Below, piece by piece: positions 1-8,047 of a stretch of DNA of 20,882 nt (position 1 is its first letter; every line of letters starts with the position of its first letter). A model generated the notes under the pieces. The model searched no databases, was not told where the DNA came from, and was given only the letters and a program-made list of their open reading frames with translations. The position numbers and the translations under genes were made by a program. Source of the DNA: JBDTRY01 sp039931435. GTDB taxonomy: Bacteria > Acidobacteriota > Thermoanaerobaculia > Gp7-AA8. The stretch lies in the NCBI GenBank assembly GCA_039931435.1, contig JBDTRY010000041.1, positions 1 to 20,882 of the forward strand, read 5' to 3'.

Positions 1-3000
1 CTGATCAACAAAGCCCTGGAACGATTCGTCGACTCTGGCGTCCGCCAGCGCGGAACCGAGTACTTCCGTGCCGGACGGGTGCTCTCGTGCGAGGTGAATG
101 GCGAGGTGGTCTACTGTTCCGTCCGGGGCTCGACGGTGTACGAGGTCGAGCTGACGTTCGAAGATTCCGAGCTGGGGGTAGCCTGTTCCTGCCCGTACTT
201 CTGGGAGAACGAAACTCCATGCAAGCACATCTGGGCAGCGCTTCTGGATATGTCCGCCAGAGATCTCATAGGAAACCGTGTCAAGAGTATGCATACGCAC
301 GATCCACTCGAGGAGGAAGACGACCCGGAGTCGGATCACCCCAGGCAGTCCGGGACCCGCTCGCAGCCGGTGCGTGTTCCGGAGCCCCCCCGGACCCAGG
401 CGAGATGGATGAGTGTCCTGGAGGCCGTCAGGCGTTCCTCTACCGGACCGTTCGAAGCAACTTCTGATGCAAAGCTGCCGGAGGAGATTCAGTACATCGT
501 GCGCTGGTCCGACTCGGCGCGGTTCTCCATAGGACTGGAGGTCCGGCAGCGCTCCCGAAAAAAGAACGGTGAATGGGGACAGGGCCGCCGGGTTCTCGTC
601 AAGCAGTCGCGGATAGCACTGCTCGAGAGAGCGGACAGGGAGATTCTTCTTCTGCTCAACGCCACCTCCGGAAACTCGTACCGGGAGTTCCTTGAGAGTG
701 ACTACCATCTTCGGCCGGACGCCGCGGCTCTGCTCATCGAGCGCATGGCCGGCACCGAGCGGCTCTTCGCCGAACGCGCTGACCGATCTCTGGCCGGCCC
801 CCTGCTCTGGGATGACGGGGAACCGTGGCAGTTGCGGATCGAAATCAGTCAGGACGGGAGTGGAGATTATGCACTTGATGGATCGTTCGTTCGCGGTGAG
901 GAGAGTGTGCCGCTGCAGGCAGCACTTCTGATAGCGCCGCACTTGCTGATCACGGAGAGCGCCGTGGCCCCGCTCGAAGAAAGTGATGCGCTGGGGTGGG
1001 TCGATCCTCTTCGAAAATCGGGTCGGGTGAACATCCCCGCCACCGATCGCGACGCGCTTCTGGCGCGTTTGATCGGTACCTCGTCCGGCGTGCACCTGGC
1101 CGGAGACCTGACCCCGGCCCAGATTTCGATCGAGGCCGTCCCGGTTTTTCGGTTGTCCGCGAATTCACAACTGTCAGGCGAATCGCTCGAGGGCCGTGTC
1201 TTCTTTCGTTATGGTGAGCGTGAAGCCCAACAGAACGATCCTACCGGTGCGTGGATCGACGAGGGCAGAGTGGTCAGGCGCGATGCGGAGGCCGAGAGGT
1301 CGCGCCAGCAGGAGCTGGTCGCCCTGGGCGTGAATCGAAACTTCTACGGCGGCTACATGGTTCGGCCCTCTTCGCTCGGTGCCATCCTCGAGGCGCTCGT
1401 GCGCAAAGGCTGGCTTGTCGATATCGACGGGCAGCGCGTGCGCGTGGCCGACGATCTGGAATCGGAAGTGACCAGCGGAATCGACTGGTTCGGAATCGAA
1501 GGGCGAGCATCCTTCGGTGAACAGAGCATCGAGTTACCGGAGCTGCTTTCAGCGTTCGAGAGGAGGCGGCCGATGATCACTCTGGAAGATGGGACGCTCG
1601 GAATCCTGCCGGCGGAGTGGCTTCAGAACTTCAGCGGTGTCGCTGAACTTTCCCAGAGATCGGAGAAGGGTCTCCGCTTCCGGCGCCAGCAGGCGCTGCT
1701 CATCGATGCTCTTCTCGCCGAGAGACATATCTTTCGGGACAAGGATCCTCTCAGCGCCATCAAGTCGCGCATCACTGGTGCTCAGGACATCTCCCCGGTT
1801 GCCGAGTCGGAACGGTTCCGCGGTGAATTGCGGCCGTATCAGCGCGAGGGTCTGGGCTGGCTGATATACCTGCGCAACGCTTCCCTGGGCGGATGTCTGG
1901 CAGACGACATGGGTCTTGGGAAGACAGTGCAGGTCCTGGCCCTGCTCGATCAGGTCACAGCCGGTGGCGATTGCGGGCCATCGCTCGTGGTGGCACCGCG
2001 CTCGCTGCTCTTCAACTGGAAAAAGGAAGCGGAGCGGTTCACGCCTCACCTGCGCGTGCTCGAACACCACGGACCTGACCGCGTTCGTGATGCCGATCAT
2101 TTCGGCCAGTTCGATCTCGTGCTGACCACCTATGCCACGATGCGCCTGGATGTGGCGCACTTTCGCGACCGTGAATTCGAGTACGTGATCCTCGATGAAG
2201 CCCAGGCCGTGAAGAACGCTTCCAGCCAGGTGGCGAAGAGCGTCAGACTTCTACGCAGTCGCCACCGGCTGGCACTGAGCGGCACTCCCATCGAGAACCA
2301 CATCGGTGAGCTCTGGAGCCTGTTCGAGTTTCTCGATCCGGGGATGCTTGGCGCCAGCCGATGGTTTCAGCGCACCTTCGCCGCGAAGAATGTGTCGCCC
2401 GAACGCCGCGGCATTCTCGGATCTGCCCTTCGCCCGCTTATCCTGCGGCGCACCAAGGAGCAGGTGGCGCCGGAGCTTCCGCCACGCACCGAACAGACGC
2501 TCTACTGCGAACTGGAAGGGGCGGAGCGTAAGCAATACGACGAGCTGCGCCAGTACTACAGGGATAGCCTGATCGAAAAGATCAAGGTCTCGGGGCTGGC
2601 TCGATCGAAGATGCATGTCCTCGAGGCGTTACTGCGATTGCGTCAGGCTGCTTCCCATCCCGGTCTGCTTCCCGGATCCTCGGCGACTGGCAGCGCGAAG
2701 ATGGAGCTGCTCATGGGCGAGCTGGCCGAAATCGTCGAGAGCGGTCATCGCGCCCTGGTCTTCTCGCAGTTCACCTCCTTTCTGGCTCTGGTGCGAGAAC
2801 AACTCGACAAAGAAGGGATCGAATACTGCTATCTCGACGGGGCCACACGCCGGCGCGATACCCTCGTGGAAACTTTCCAGCGTGAGAACGGGCCGCCGCT
2901 TTTTCTGATCAGTCTCAAAGCGGGCGGCCTGGGGCTGAACCTCACGGCGGCTGATTACGTATTTCTTCTCGATCCCTGGTGGAATCCAGCCGTCGAGGCT

Positions 3001-3198
3001 CAGGCCATCGATCGCGCCCACCGCATCGGTCAACAAAAACCGGTCGTGGCCTATCGCCTCATCGCCCGCGATACGGTCGAGGAAAAGATTCTCGATCTGC
3101 AAAGCGTGAAAAGGGAACTGGCCGGTTCAGTCATCACGGACGAGAACAGCCTGCTGCAGAGCCTCGACGCCGAGCAGCTGGAGAAGCTGCTTTCGTAG
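1..3198 (+). CDS. SNF2/SWI2-family helicase with N-terminal SWIM zinc finger (5' end cut by window)
   Basis: ATP-dependent DNA-translocase of the bacterial SNF2 group, expected to act in the cytoplasm on DNA or on protein-DNA complexes; its exact substrate is unknown. The frame is open to base 1 and the residues before the first GTG (position 79) already look like SWIM-helicase sequence, so the true start is probably upstream and 1065 codons are visible. A SWIM finger (CxC at 184-192, CxH at 220-228) comes first, then about 550 residues of less recognisable bacterial SNF2-associated sequence. The two helicase lobes follow: motif I DDMGLGKT (1903-1926), motif II DEAQ (2194-2205), motif III SGTPIEN (2278-2298) and motif VI DRAHRIGQ (3010-3033). 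All catalytic motifs are intact. It ends TAG at 3196-3198 and is followed directly by a palindromic repeat. Family assignment is certain; biological role is not. Confidence 0.96.
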   Translation: MINKALERFVDSGVRQRGTEYFRAGRVLSCEVNGEVVYCSVRGSTVYEVELTFEDSELGVACSCPYFWENETPCKHIWAALLDMSARDLIGNRVKSMHTHDPLEEEDDPESDHPRQSGTRSQPVRVPEPPRTQARWMSVLEAVRRSSTGPFEATSDAKLPEEIQYIVRWSDSARFSIGLEVRQRSRKKNGEWGQGRRVLVKQSRIALLERADREILLLLNATSGNSYREFLESDYHLRPDAAALLIERMAGTERLFAERADRSLAGPLLWDDGEPWQLRIEISQDGSGDYALDGSFVRGEESVPLQAALLIAPHLLITESAVAPLEESDALGWVDPLRKSGRVNIPATDRDALLARLIGTSSGVHLAGDLTPAQISIEAVPVFRLSANSQLSGESLEGRVFFRYGEREAQQNDPTGAWIDEGRVVRRDAEAERSRQQELVALGVNRNFYGGYMVRPSSLGAILEALVRKGWLVDIDGQRVRVADDLESEVTSGIDWFGIEGRASFGEQSIELPELLSAFERRRPMITLEDGTLGILPAEWLQNFSGVAELSQRSEKGLRFRRQQALLIDALLAERHIFRDKDPLSAIKSRITGAQDISPVAESERFRGELRPYQREGLGWLIYLRNASLGGCLADDMGLGKTVQVLALLDQVTAGGDCGPSLVVAPRSLLFNWKKEAERFTPHLRVLEHHGPDRVRDADHFGQFDLVLTTYATMRLDVAHFRDREFEYVILDEAQAVKNASSQVAKSVRLLRSRHRLALSGTPIENHIGELWSLFEFLDPGMLGASRWFQRTFAAKNVSPERRGILGSALRPLILRRTKEQVAPELPPRTEQTLYCELEGAERKQYDELRQYYRDSLIEKIKVSGLARSKMHVLEALLRLRQAASHPGLLPGSSATGSAKMELLMGELAEIVESGHRALVFSQFTSFLALVREQLDKEGIEYCYLDGATRRRDTLVETFQRENGPPLFLISLKAGGLGLNLTAADYVFLLDPWWNPAVEAQAIDRAHRIGQQKPVVAYRLIARDTVEEKILDLQSVKRELAGSVITDENSLLQSLDAEQLEKLLS

Positions 3199-3220
3199 TG
3201 AGGGGCGGATTGGGGCGCTT

Positions 3221-3318
3221 GTCATCCTGAGGGAGCGCAGCGACCGAAGGATCTCTTCAACGAGGAATGGGCTGGCAACGGGGAAGGTGGAGATCCTTCG
3301 CTCGACGCTCAGGATGAC
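3221..3318. repeat. Dispersed palindromic repeat, class 1, copy 1
   Basis: The left arm begins GTCATCCTGAGGGAGCGCAG and runs to about 3255. The right arm (3291-3318) ends CGCTCAGGATGAC, and its reverse complement again begins GTCATCCTGAGCG. The two arms would form a long imperfect hairpin around a loop of about 35 nt. Copies of the same element, with partly conserved loop sequence (for example GGGAAGGT), lie at 13366 and 13508, and a cut copy lies at 20850. It sits 22 bp after the helicase stop, where it could also help end transcription. Confidence 0.93.
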
Positions 3319-3396
3319 AAATTTGCTGTGCTCGGGTATGAAAATTCATGCAGCGCGCGTGGCGGTCGTTTCATTTCCCCGCCCTTCCCGGCACCG

Positions 3397-3468
3397 TCAT
3401 GCCTTGAGAAACCGACGCATCTCCGAGGGCGTGGTCCCTATGACCGATCTGAAGGAGTGACAGATTTT
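3397..3468 (-). pseudogene. Remnant of an AraC-family regulator C-terminus
   Basis: On the minus strand a short frame reads SFRSVIGTTPSEMRRFLKA and then a TGA. This resembles the last helix region of AraC/XylS DNA-binding domains, where the pattern F-x-R-x-(F/V)-x-x-x-x-G-x-(T/S)-P-S-E-x-R-R is typical. An in-frame stop lies only a few codons upstream (3469-3471), and no frame further upstream continues the domain. If the match is real, this is a decayed gene end and not a functional gene. The rest of 3319-3654 shows nothing further that I recognise, apart from the ribosome-binding site of the following hydrolase. Confidence 0.45.
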
Positions 3469-3654
3469 TCAACTTTGTTTCCTCCGGGGGTATTCTGCCA
3501 ACTCCAGTTCTCCACGGCTTGTACGAAGACAACTTCGACGTTACGTAGCGGTGACGAAAGGCGATCTTCGCTGCGCTGAACGGGGATCCATGCCATCGAA
3601 TCGGGCCTGGATTGAAGATCTGGTGCAGCCGGTAGCGCATCGGGAGGTGCGGCC

Positions 3655-4398
3655 ATGATTGTCACGAGTGAATTTGAGGACCTGACTACGCCGTCGGGCC
3701 CGATGCGAACGCACATCTACACGCCGCCCGCGCGAACAACGGGCGGGGGGTATCCCGGGCTTCTGCTCTATCCCGAGATCTTCCAGCAGACGGGTCCGAT
3801 CGTGCGGCTCTCGAAGCAGTTTGCCAGTCATGGCTATGTGGTCATGGCCCCCGAGATCTATCACCAGCACGAACCTCCGGGGACCGTTCTGGAATACGAC
3901 AACGCCGGGCGCGACAAGGGAAACGCGTACAAGCGCTCCACCAGAATGTCGACCTTTGACGACGACGCCGGAGTTGTTCTCGACGCGCTCCGCGCCCATC
4001 CGCGGTGCAACGGTCGGCTCGGAGTAGTCGGATTCTGTATTGGTGGCCATCTCGCTTTCCGCGCTGCCCTGCGCCCTGATGTCCTGGCGGCCTGCTGCTG
4101 CTATCCGACCGACCTCGACAGCGGAACCATTGGCGAGGGAGAAAACGCCGACACATTGGCCCGAGCAAAGGAGATCAGCGGAGAACTGGCCATCATTCTC
4201 GGGCGGCAGGATCCCCATGTGCCGATCGGCAGCCGGGAGACTATTTACCGCGCTCTGTCCGAAGCGGAGGTTCTCTTCAGCTGGCACGAACTGAATGCCG
4301 AGCATGCCTTCATGCGTGACGAGGGCCCGCGCTACGACGCGGAAGCGTCGCGGTTGGCGATGGCCATCGCCCTGGGCCTCTTCGCCCGGGCTTTGTAG
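3655..4398 (+). CDS. Dienelactone hydrolase family protein
   Basis: Alpha/beta-hydrolase of the dienelactone hydrolase family, 247 residues, close to the usual family length, and without a signal peptide, so cytoplasmic. The Cys-His-Asp triad is visible: Cys128 in the nucleophile elbow GFCIGG, Asp186 in GRQDPHVP and His217 in NAEHAFMRDEG. Glu41 in YPEIF matches the conserved glutamate that interacts with the nucleophile in characterised members. The ATG start has a good ribosome-binding site (GGGAGGTG, about 6 nt upstream). Classical members open dienelactones in chloroaromatic degradation, but no other gene of that pathway is nearby, so the substrate here is unknown. It stands alone, 128 bp before the kinase gene on the same strand, and could share a transcript with it. 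Confidence 0.93.
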   Translation: MIVTSEFEDLTTPSGPMRTHIYTPPARTTGGGYPGLLLYPEIFQQTGPIVRLSKQFASHGYVVMAPEIYHQHEPPGTVLEYDNAGRDKGNAYKRSTRMSTFDDDAGVVLDALRAHPRCNGRLGVVGFCIGGHLAFRAALRPDVLAACCCYPTDLDSGTIGEGENADTLARAKEISGELAIILGRQDPHVPIGSRETIYRALSEAEVLFSWHELNAEHAFMRDEGPRYDAEASRLAMAIALGLFARAL

Positions 4399-4526
4399 AC
4401 CTCTCTCTACTGAGCAGCGAAAGACCAGCGCCGGTATGTCCTGAAACAAACCGGTAAACATTGCTGAAGCCTGAGGACTTGCGCGTTGGGTCTGCGGGAA
4501 CATCCCCATTCATTGGCCGTAGAACA

Positions 4527-6296
4527 ATGAACTGCGCCATGTCTGAATCCTCGCTCCTCGAGGGCACAATCGTAGGCCGCTATGAGGTCCTGGCCCTTCT
4601 CGGGGCAGGCGGTATGGGTGAGGTTTATCTCGCCCGCGACCGTTCCCTTGGCCGATCCGTGGCACTGAAGATTCTCCCTCAGGAGCTGATGAGCGATCCG
4701 CTCCGCGTGCAGCGCTTTATCACCGAAGCCAAAGCTGCTTCCGCTCTGAATCATCCGGCCATCGTCACAATCTATGAGAGTGGGGAGGCCGAGCTTTCTC
4801 CGAGTCAGCACCTCCACTTCATCGCCATGGAGCTGGTGGAGGGCTCGACGCTGACGCAATCGACGCAGCAGAACGTGCCGTTCCCGACGCGCCTTCGGCA
4901 GCTTGCCGAAGTTGCAGAAGGATTGGGAAAGGCGCACGGGCGCGGAATCATCCATCGTGATCTGAAGCCGGACAACATCATGATCACCGCTGACGGACAC
5001 GCAAAGATCCTGGATTTTGGAATCGCCAAACTGATCGAAACGGAACAGGGTCCGTCGCGTCCGTCGCCCGAATGCCGGACGCTGACCGGATCGTCGGCGC
5101 GACTGGGAACCCTGGGTTACATGTCGCCCGAGCAGGTCGAATGCCTTCCGCTCGATCATCGCGCCGATATTTTTTCCTTCGGGGCGATCCTCTACGAAGT
5201 CGTCACCGGTGAGGCGCCATTCCTTGGTGATACGAACGCCCAGACTCTGCATAACACCGTACACCGCCAGCTTCCCGGGGTCACTCTGACTGACCGGCGG
5301 CTCTCGGAGGCGCTCCAGAGAGTCCTCGATCGTTGCCTGGCCCGGGACCGCGAAAAACGATACGACTCGGCCCGCGATCTCAGCTCCGATCTGCTCGATG
5401 CGGCAGCGTTGGCTGCGTCCGGCCGGGGAGAACGCGTCGCCACCGCCGCTGCTCGCTCGCCGCGTCTGCGCCTTGCCGGAATGCTGGTAGTGCTCGTCAT
5501 CGCAGCTGTTCTCCTGCGTTCGCCAGCGGGCGCCATCGTCGATACAGTGACGGCCTCGGTCGCGCCTTCGCGGAATCCCGAAGTTCTGCGCCTGCAGAAA
5601 CTGCTCGCGGCTGAACGAGAGCAGAACCATCAGGCCTCGATTTCGTTGACAGCACGCGAGCAGGAACTCGAGAGTCGGAACGTCGAGATCGAGCGTCTTC
5701 GCGCCAGCTCAGACGAGAGCGACCGGCTGCGCGCTGACCTGGAGACGTCCTACCGCCGCCTTCTTACGGATGTGAACCAGGACCTCCGCCGCAACAGCTC
5801 CGAACGATCGCAGTTGCGCGAACGAATTGCCGGCGCCGAAACGGAGTTGCAACGATTCCGCACCGAGGCTGATCTCAGAGCAGCGCAGCAGCAGCGTCTG
5901 AGCGCCATCCAGAAAGCCCTGTCCCCTGTGATGGATACCAGGCTGGAGGCACGGGGGCTGGTACTCACTCTCCCGGGCATGTTTTTCGGCCACGGAATGA
6001 GTTCAACGGGCGCCGCCAGCGATGGAGTGCTGCAGCGGCTGGCCGAGCAGCTTCGTGCTCACCCCGAGGTCAGGATCGCGCTCGAAGGCCACACCGATTC
6101 CACGGGATCGGCGGATGGGAATCTCGTTCTGTCGCAGGAAAGAGCGGAGGGTGTGCGCAGTTACCTGATTGCTGCCGGTGTTGACGGGGAGAAGATCACA
6201 GCGGTGGGCCGGGGTGAAGACTTTCCTGTTTTCAGTAACGAGAGCGACGCTGGCCGGATAGCCAACCGCCGCGTGGAGATCGTCCTTTCCAACTGA
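4527..6296 (+). CDS. Membrane Ser/Thr protein kinase with extracytoplasmic coiled coil and OmpA-like domain
   Basis: Predicted receptor kinase, 589 residues from the ATG at 4527. The cytoplasmic kinase domain (about 18-290) has every catalytic motif: glycine loop GAGGMGEVY (26-34), Lys48, HRDLKPDN (143-150), DFG (163-165) and SPE (200-202). One membrane span follows (about 316-331), then a charged coiled coil (about 351-463) and a C-terminal OmpA/MotB-like domain (about 475-587) with EGHTD and NRRVE motifs. Asp524 and Arg539 are 15 residues apart, as are the two residues that hold diaminopimelate in OmpA, so peptidoglycan binding is likely. The tail takes the place of the PASTA repeats of PknB-type kinases. 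The start is uncertain: TTG 4461 and ATG 4539 are also in frame and none has a clear ribosome-binding site. No phosphatase gene is adjacent. Confidence 0.93.
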   Translation: MNCAMSESSLLEGTIVGRYEVLALLGAGGMGEVYLARDRSLGRSVALKILPQELMSDPLRVQRFITEAKAASALNHPAIVTIYESGEAELSPSQHLHFIAMELVEGSTLTQSTQQNVPFPTRLRQLAEVAEGLGKAHGRGIIHRDLKPDNIMITADGHAKILDFGIAKLIETEQGPSRPSPECRTLTGSSARLGTLGYMSPEQVECLPLDHRADIFSFGAILYEVVTGEAPFLGDTNAQTLHNTVHRQLPGVTLTDRRLSEALQRVLDRCLARDREKRYDSARDLSSDLLDAAALAASGRGERVATAAARSPRLRLAGMLVVLVIAAVLLRSPAGAIVDTVTASVAPSRNPEVLRLQKLLAAEREQNHQASISLTAREQELESRNVEIERLRASSDESDRLRADLETSYRRLLTDVNQDLRRNSSERSQLRERIAGAETELQRFRTEADLRAAQQQRLSAIQKALSPVMDTRLEARGLVLTLPGMFFGHGMSSTGAASDGVLQRLAEQLRAHPEVRIALEGHTDSTGSADGNLVLSQERAEGVRSYLIAAGVDGEKITAVGRGEDFPVFSNESDAGRIANRRVEIVLSN

Positions 6297-6319
6297 TAGC
6301 GGGCTGCCTTCCCGTGGAG

Positions 6320-6349
6320 TTAATTCGATACGACAAATATAGCTATAAA
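6320..6349 (+). promoter_or_regulatory. Possible sigma-70-type promoter upstream of the sulfatase-like gene
   Basis: A TATAAA box (6344-6349) lies 18 bp after TTAATT (6320-6325) in a short AT-rich island that stands out from the GC-rich surroundings. The -35 match is weak. Transcription would start near 6356, just before the dyad at 6365-6390. This is inference from sequence alone. Confidence 0.3.
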
Positions 6350-6364
6350 AGCAGTATTTGAACT

Positions 6365-6390
6365 GATATCAACACCTAGGCGTTGAAATC
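6365..6390. promoter_or_regulatory. 26-bp dyad, candidate operator of the sulfatase-like gene
   Basis: GATATCAAC and GTTGAAATC flank a central ACCTAGGC. Of the 26 positions 22 are symmetric, with the axis inside CCTAGG. Two more half-sites of the type GTTGAA/TTCAAC lie at 6394-6403 and, inverted, at 6438-6447. The position between a possible promoter and the start codon at 6518 suits a repressor site or a structured leader. No regulator gene is adjacent. Confidence 0.45.
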
Positions 6391-6517
6391 GTTGTTGAAA
6401 ATCAGTATTCTCTCTTTGCGGGCTCGTGCGTTTTACAAATTCAACGCATTGCGGCCCGGCGCCACCGGCGGTATGCTGCTGACGAGGGTCATCACTGGTG
6501 AGCGGGGAGGGATTGGC

Positions 6518-8047
6518 ATGAGCAATCTTCGCGGGATCGGACGTGGCGCGGCCGGGTGGGTCGTTCTGGTCGTTTTCAGCGTCGGTGTTCTCGTGGCCTC
6601 GCTTCTGGCCAAAGCGGGAGGCTCCTCCAACGCCATTCCATCCGCCTTCAGCCGTTCCCCGCGAAACGTCATCGTCATCTGTATGGATACCGTGCGCTTC
6701 GACAGCTTCTCGCTGCCGGAGCGTTCAGGCAATCCCGATCTATTCACTCCCTGGATCGCTCAGGCCATCGACTATCACAACGCCAGTTCCGTTTCGTCCT
6801 GGACCATCCCCTCGGTAGCGACGGTGCTCACGGGACTCTACCCACAGCAGCACGCTGCCGGGTCGCTCGCTGGGGTCCCAGCCAATCTGAGCACAACGAC
6901 GCCCACCGTCCTTTCCGGGGAAGCGGTAACGTTCCCGGACATTCTCCGAACCCGGAACTTCACGACCTATGCAATCACGGCCTCTCCTTTCGTCTCAGAG
7001 ACCACCGGGCTTCTCAAGGGAATCGAGCGCAGTGAGTCCGTGGCCTCTACGGAAGTGGCCCCGCACGCCGTGAAATGGTTACAGGACAGGGCATCGCAGA
7101 GCGAGAGGTGGTTTCTCTACCTGCACTTCATGGATGCTCATGAAGATCACATCGAGGGGTTGCCGGAAGTTCGCTTGCATGCTGCCGAGCTTTCACCCGC
7201 CTTGCGTCAGGCCACCCTTCGCACGGCGCCACGTGGAATCTGCGCGGATCCCGGAAACGACGAATGCCTCCGCTATCAGGCCTACGTGAATTCCCTGACC
7301 AGACTGCGAAAGAACCTGGGCACGGTCCTGAACGCGCTGGCCCGTACCGGACTTCAGGAGGACACGCTCGTCGTTCTTTTCTCCGACCATGGAGAAGAGT
7401 TCCGCGAACACCGCACCCAGGAACTGGCTCTGGGCGGCGATATGCGCGGCGATACTCGCGGCTACTACGGCGAGGGTCACGGCCAGTCCATGTTCCGTGA
7501 GTTGCTGCACGTACCGGTTCTCGTGTGGTACCCCGGAATCGCGCCAAGGGTGAGCGCCGCCCCCATCAGCCTGGTGGATCTTGCGCCATCAATTCTGGAC
7601 TGGGTCAAAGCGCCGCCACTTCCGACACAGGCGGGCCGTACCCTCGACGCCCGTGCCACGCGCCGCTCGTTGCCTCCCCATCGCATGATGTTCGCCAGCG
7701 GCATCGCCTACGGCTATCCCCAGCAGGCGGTGACCTGGAATGAGTGGAAACTGATTCAGGTAAGTTGCGTGGGCGAGCAGTATCTTTTCAACCACCGTAC
7801 TGATCCCGAGGAGCAGCATCCCGTGCATGACGTTGCAGTAGAGCGCAGCCTGGCCCGCGGCCTGTTGCGATATGACGGGCTGGACTCGCTGCGGCGGAAC
7901 AGCGCCTCGCGATTCAGCGAAGAGCAACTCAGCAGTCTTCGATCCCTCGGATATCTGCAGGGTGGGCCGGCCACTGCGCGCGTGTCCTGCCCGAAGCCCG
8001 GATCCCTGGCCGCAGCAGGCTCCGCTACCGAGGCGAAGGCAGACTGA
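6518..8047 (+). CDS. Membrane-anchored sulfatase/alkaline phosphatase superfamily hydrolase with Thr nucleophile
   Basis: Metal-dependent hydrolase of the alkaline phosphatase superfamily, 509 residues. The ATG at 6518 is chosen because GGGGAGGG lies 6 nt upstream; a longer frame from TTG 6383 adds residues with no family likeness. One N-terminal membrane span (about 13-31) should hold the catalytic domain outside the cytoplasm. The metal site is visible: Asp57 in ICMDTVRFD, Asp290-His291 in SDHGEEF and His321 in GEGHGQS. The nucleophile motif reads SSWTIPSVATVLTG, with Thr96 where true sulfatases have Cys or Ser in C/S-x-P-x-R. Formylglycine cannot form, so a phosphodiester or phosphomonoester substrate is more likely than a sulfate ester. 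The C-terminal RSLGYLQG tail is common in these proteins. The 3' end overlaps the convergent CopD-like gene by 23 bp. Substrate unknown. Confidence 0.9.
   Translation: MSNLRGIGRGAAGWVVLVVFSVGVLVASLLAKAGGSSNAIPSAFSRSPRNVIVICMDTVRFDSFSLPERSGNPDLFTPWIAQAIDYHNASSVSSWTIPSVATVLTGLYPQQHAAGSLAGVPANLSTTTPTVLSGEAVTFPDILRTRNFTTYAITASPFVSETTGLLKGIERSESVASTEVAPHAVKWLQDRASQSERWFLYLHFMDAHEDHIEGLPEVRLHAAELSPALRQATLRTAPRGICADPGNDECLRYQAYVNSLTRLRKNLGTVLNALARTGLQEDTLVVLFSDHGEEFREHRTQELALGGDMRGDTRGYYGEGHGQSMFRELLHVPVLVWYPGIAPRVSAAPISLVDLAPSILDWVKAPPLPTQAGRTLDARATRRSLPPHRMMFASGIAYGYPQQAVTWNEWKLIQVSCVGEQYLFNHRTDPEEQHPVHDVAVERSLARGLLRYDGLDSLRRNSASRFSEEQLSSLRSLGYLQGGPATARVSCPKPGSLAAAGSATEAKAD

Noticed and set aside
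4407..5630. Minus-strand frame of 407 codons over the kinase gene
   Set aside because: The plus strand carries an intact kinase with every motif; the minus frame has no domain and fits a codon-bias shadow. The same holds for the minus frames at 3541-4509 and 1549-2160.
6352..6409. CAGTATT direct repeats (6352-6358 and 6403-6409) as target-site duplications of a miniature element
   Set aside because: The 44 bp between them hold only the dyad and one half-site, too short for known miniature elements, and a 7-bp repeat in AT-rich sequence can be chance.
6383..6517. Longer N-terminus for the sulfatase-like protein from TTG 6383
   Set aside because: The ATG at 6518 has a strong ribosome-binding site and directly precedes the membrane anchor. 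The added 45 codons overlap the dyad and half-site cluster and look non-coding.
6806..6845. Formylglycine-type sulfatase motif
   Set aside because: The C/S-x-P-x-R core is absent; the site reads T-I-P-S-V.
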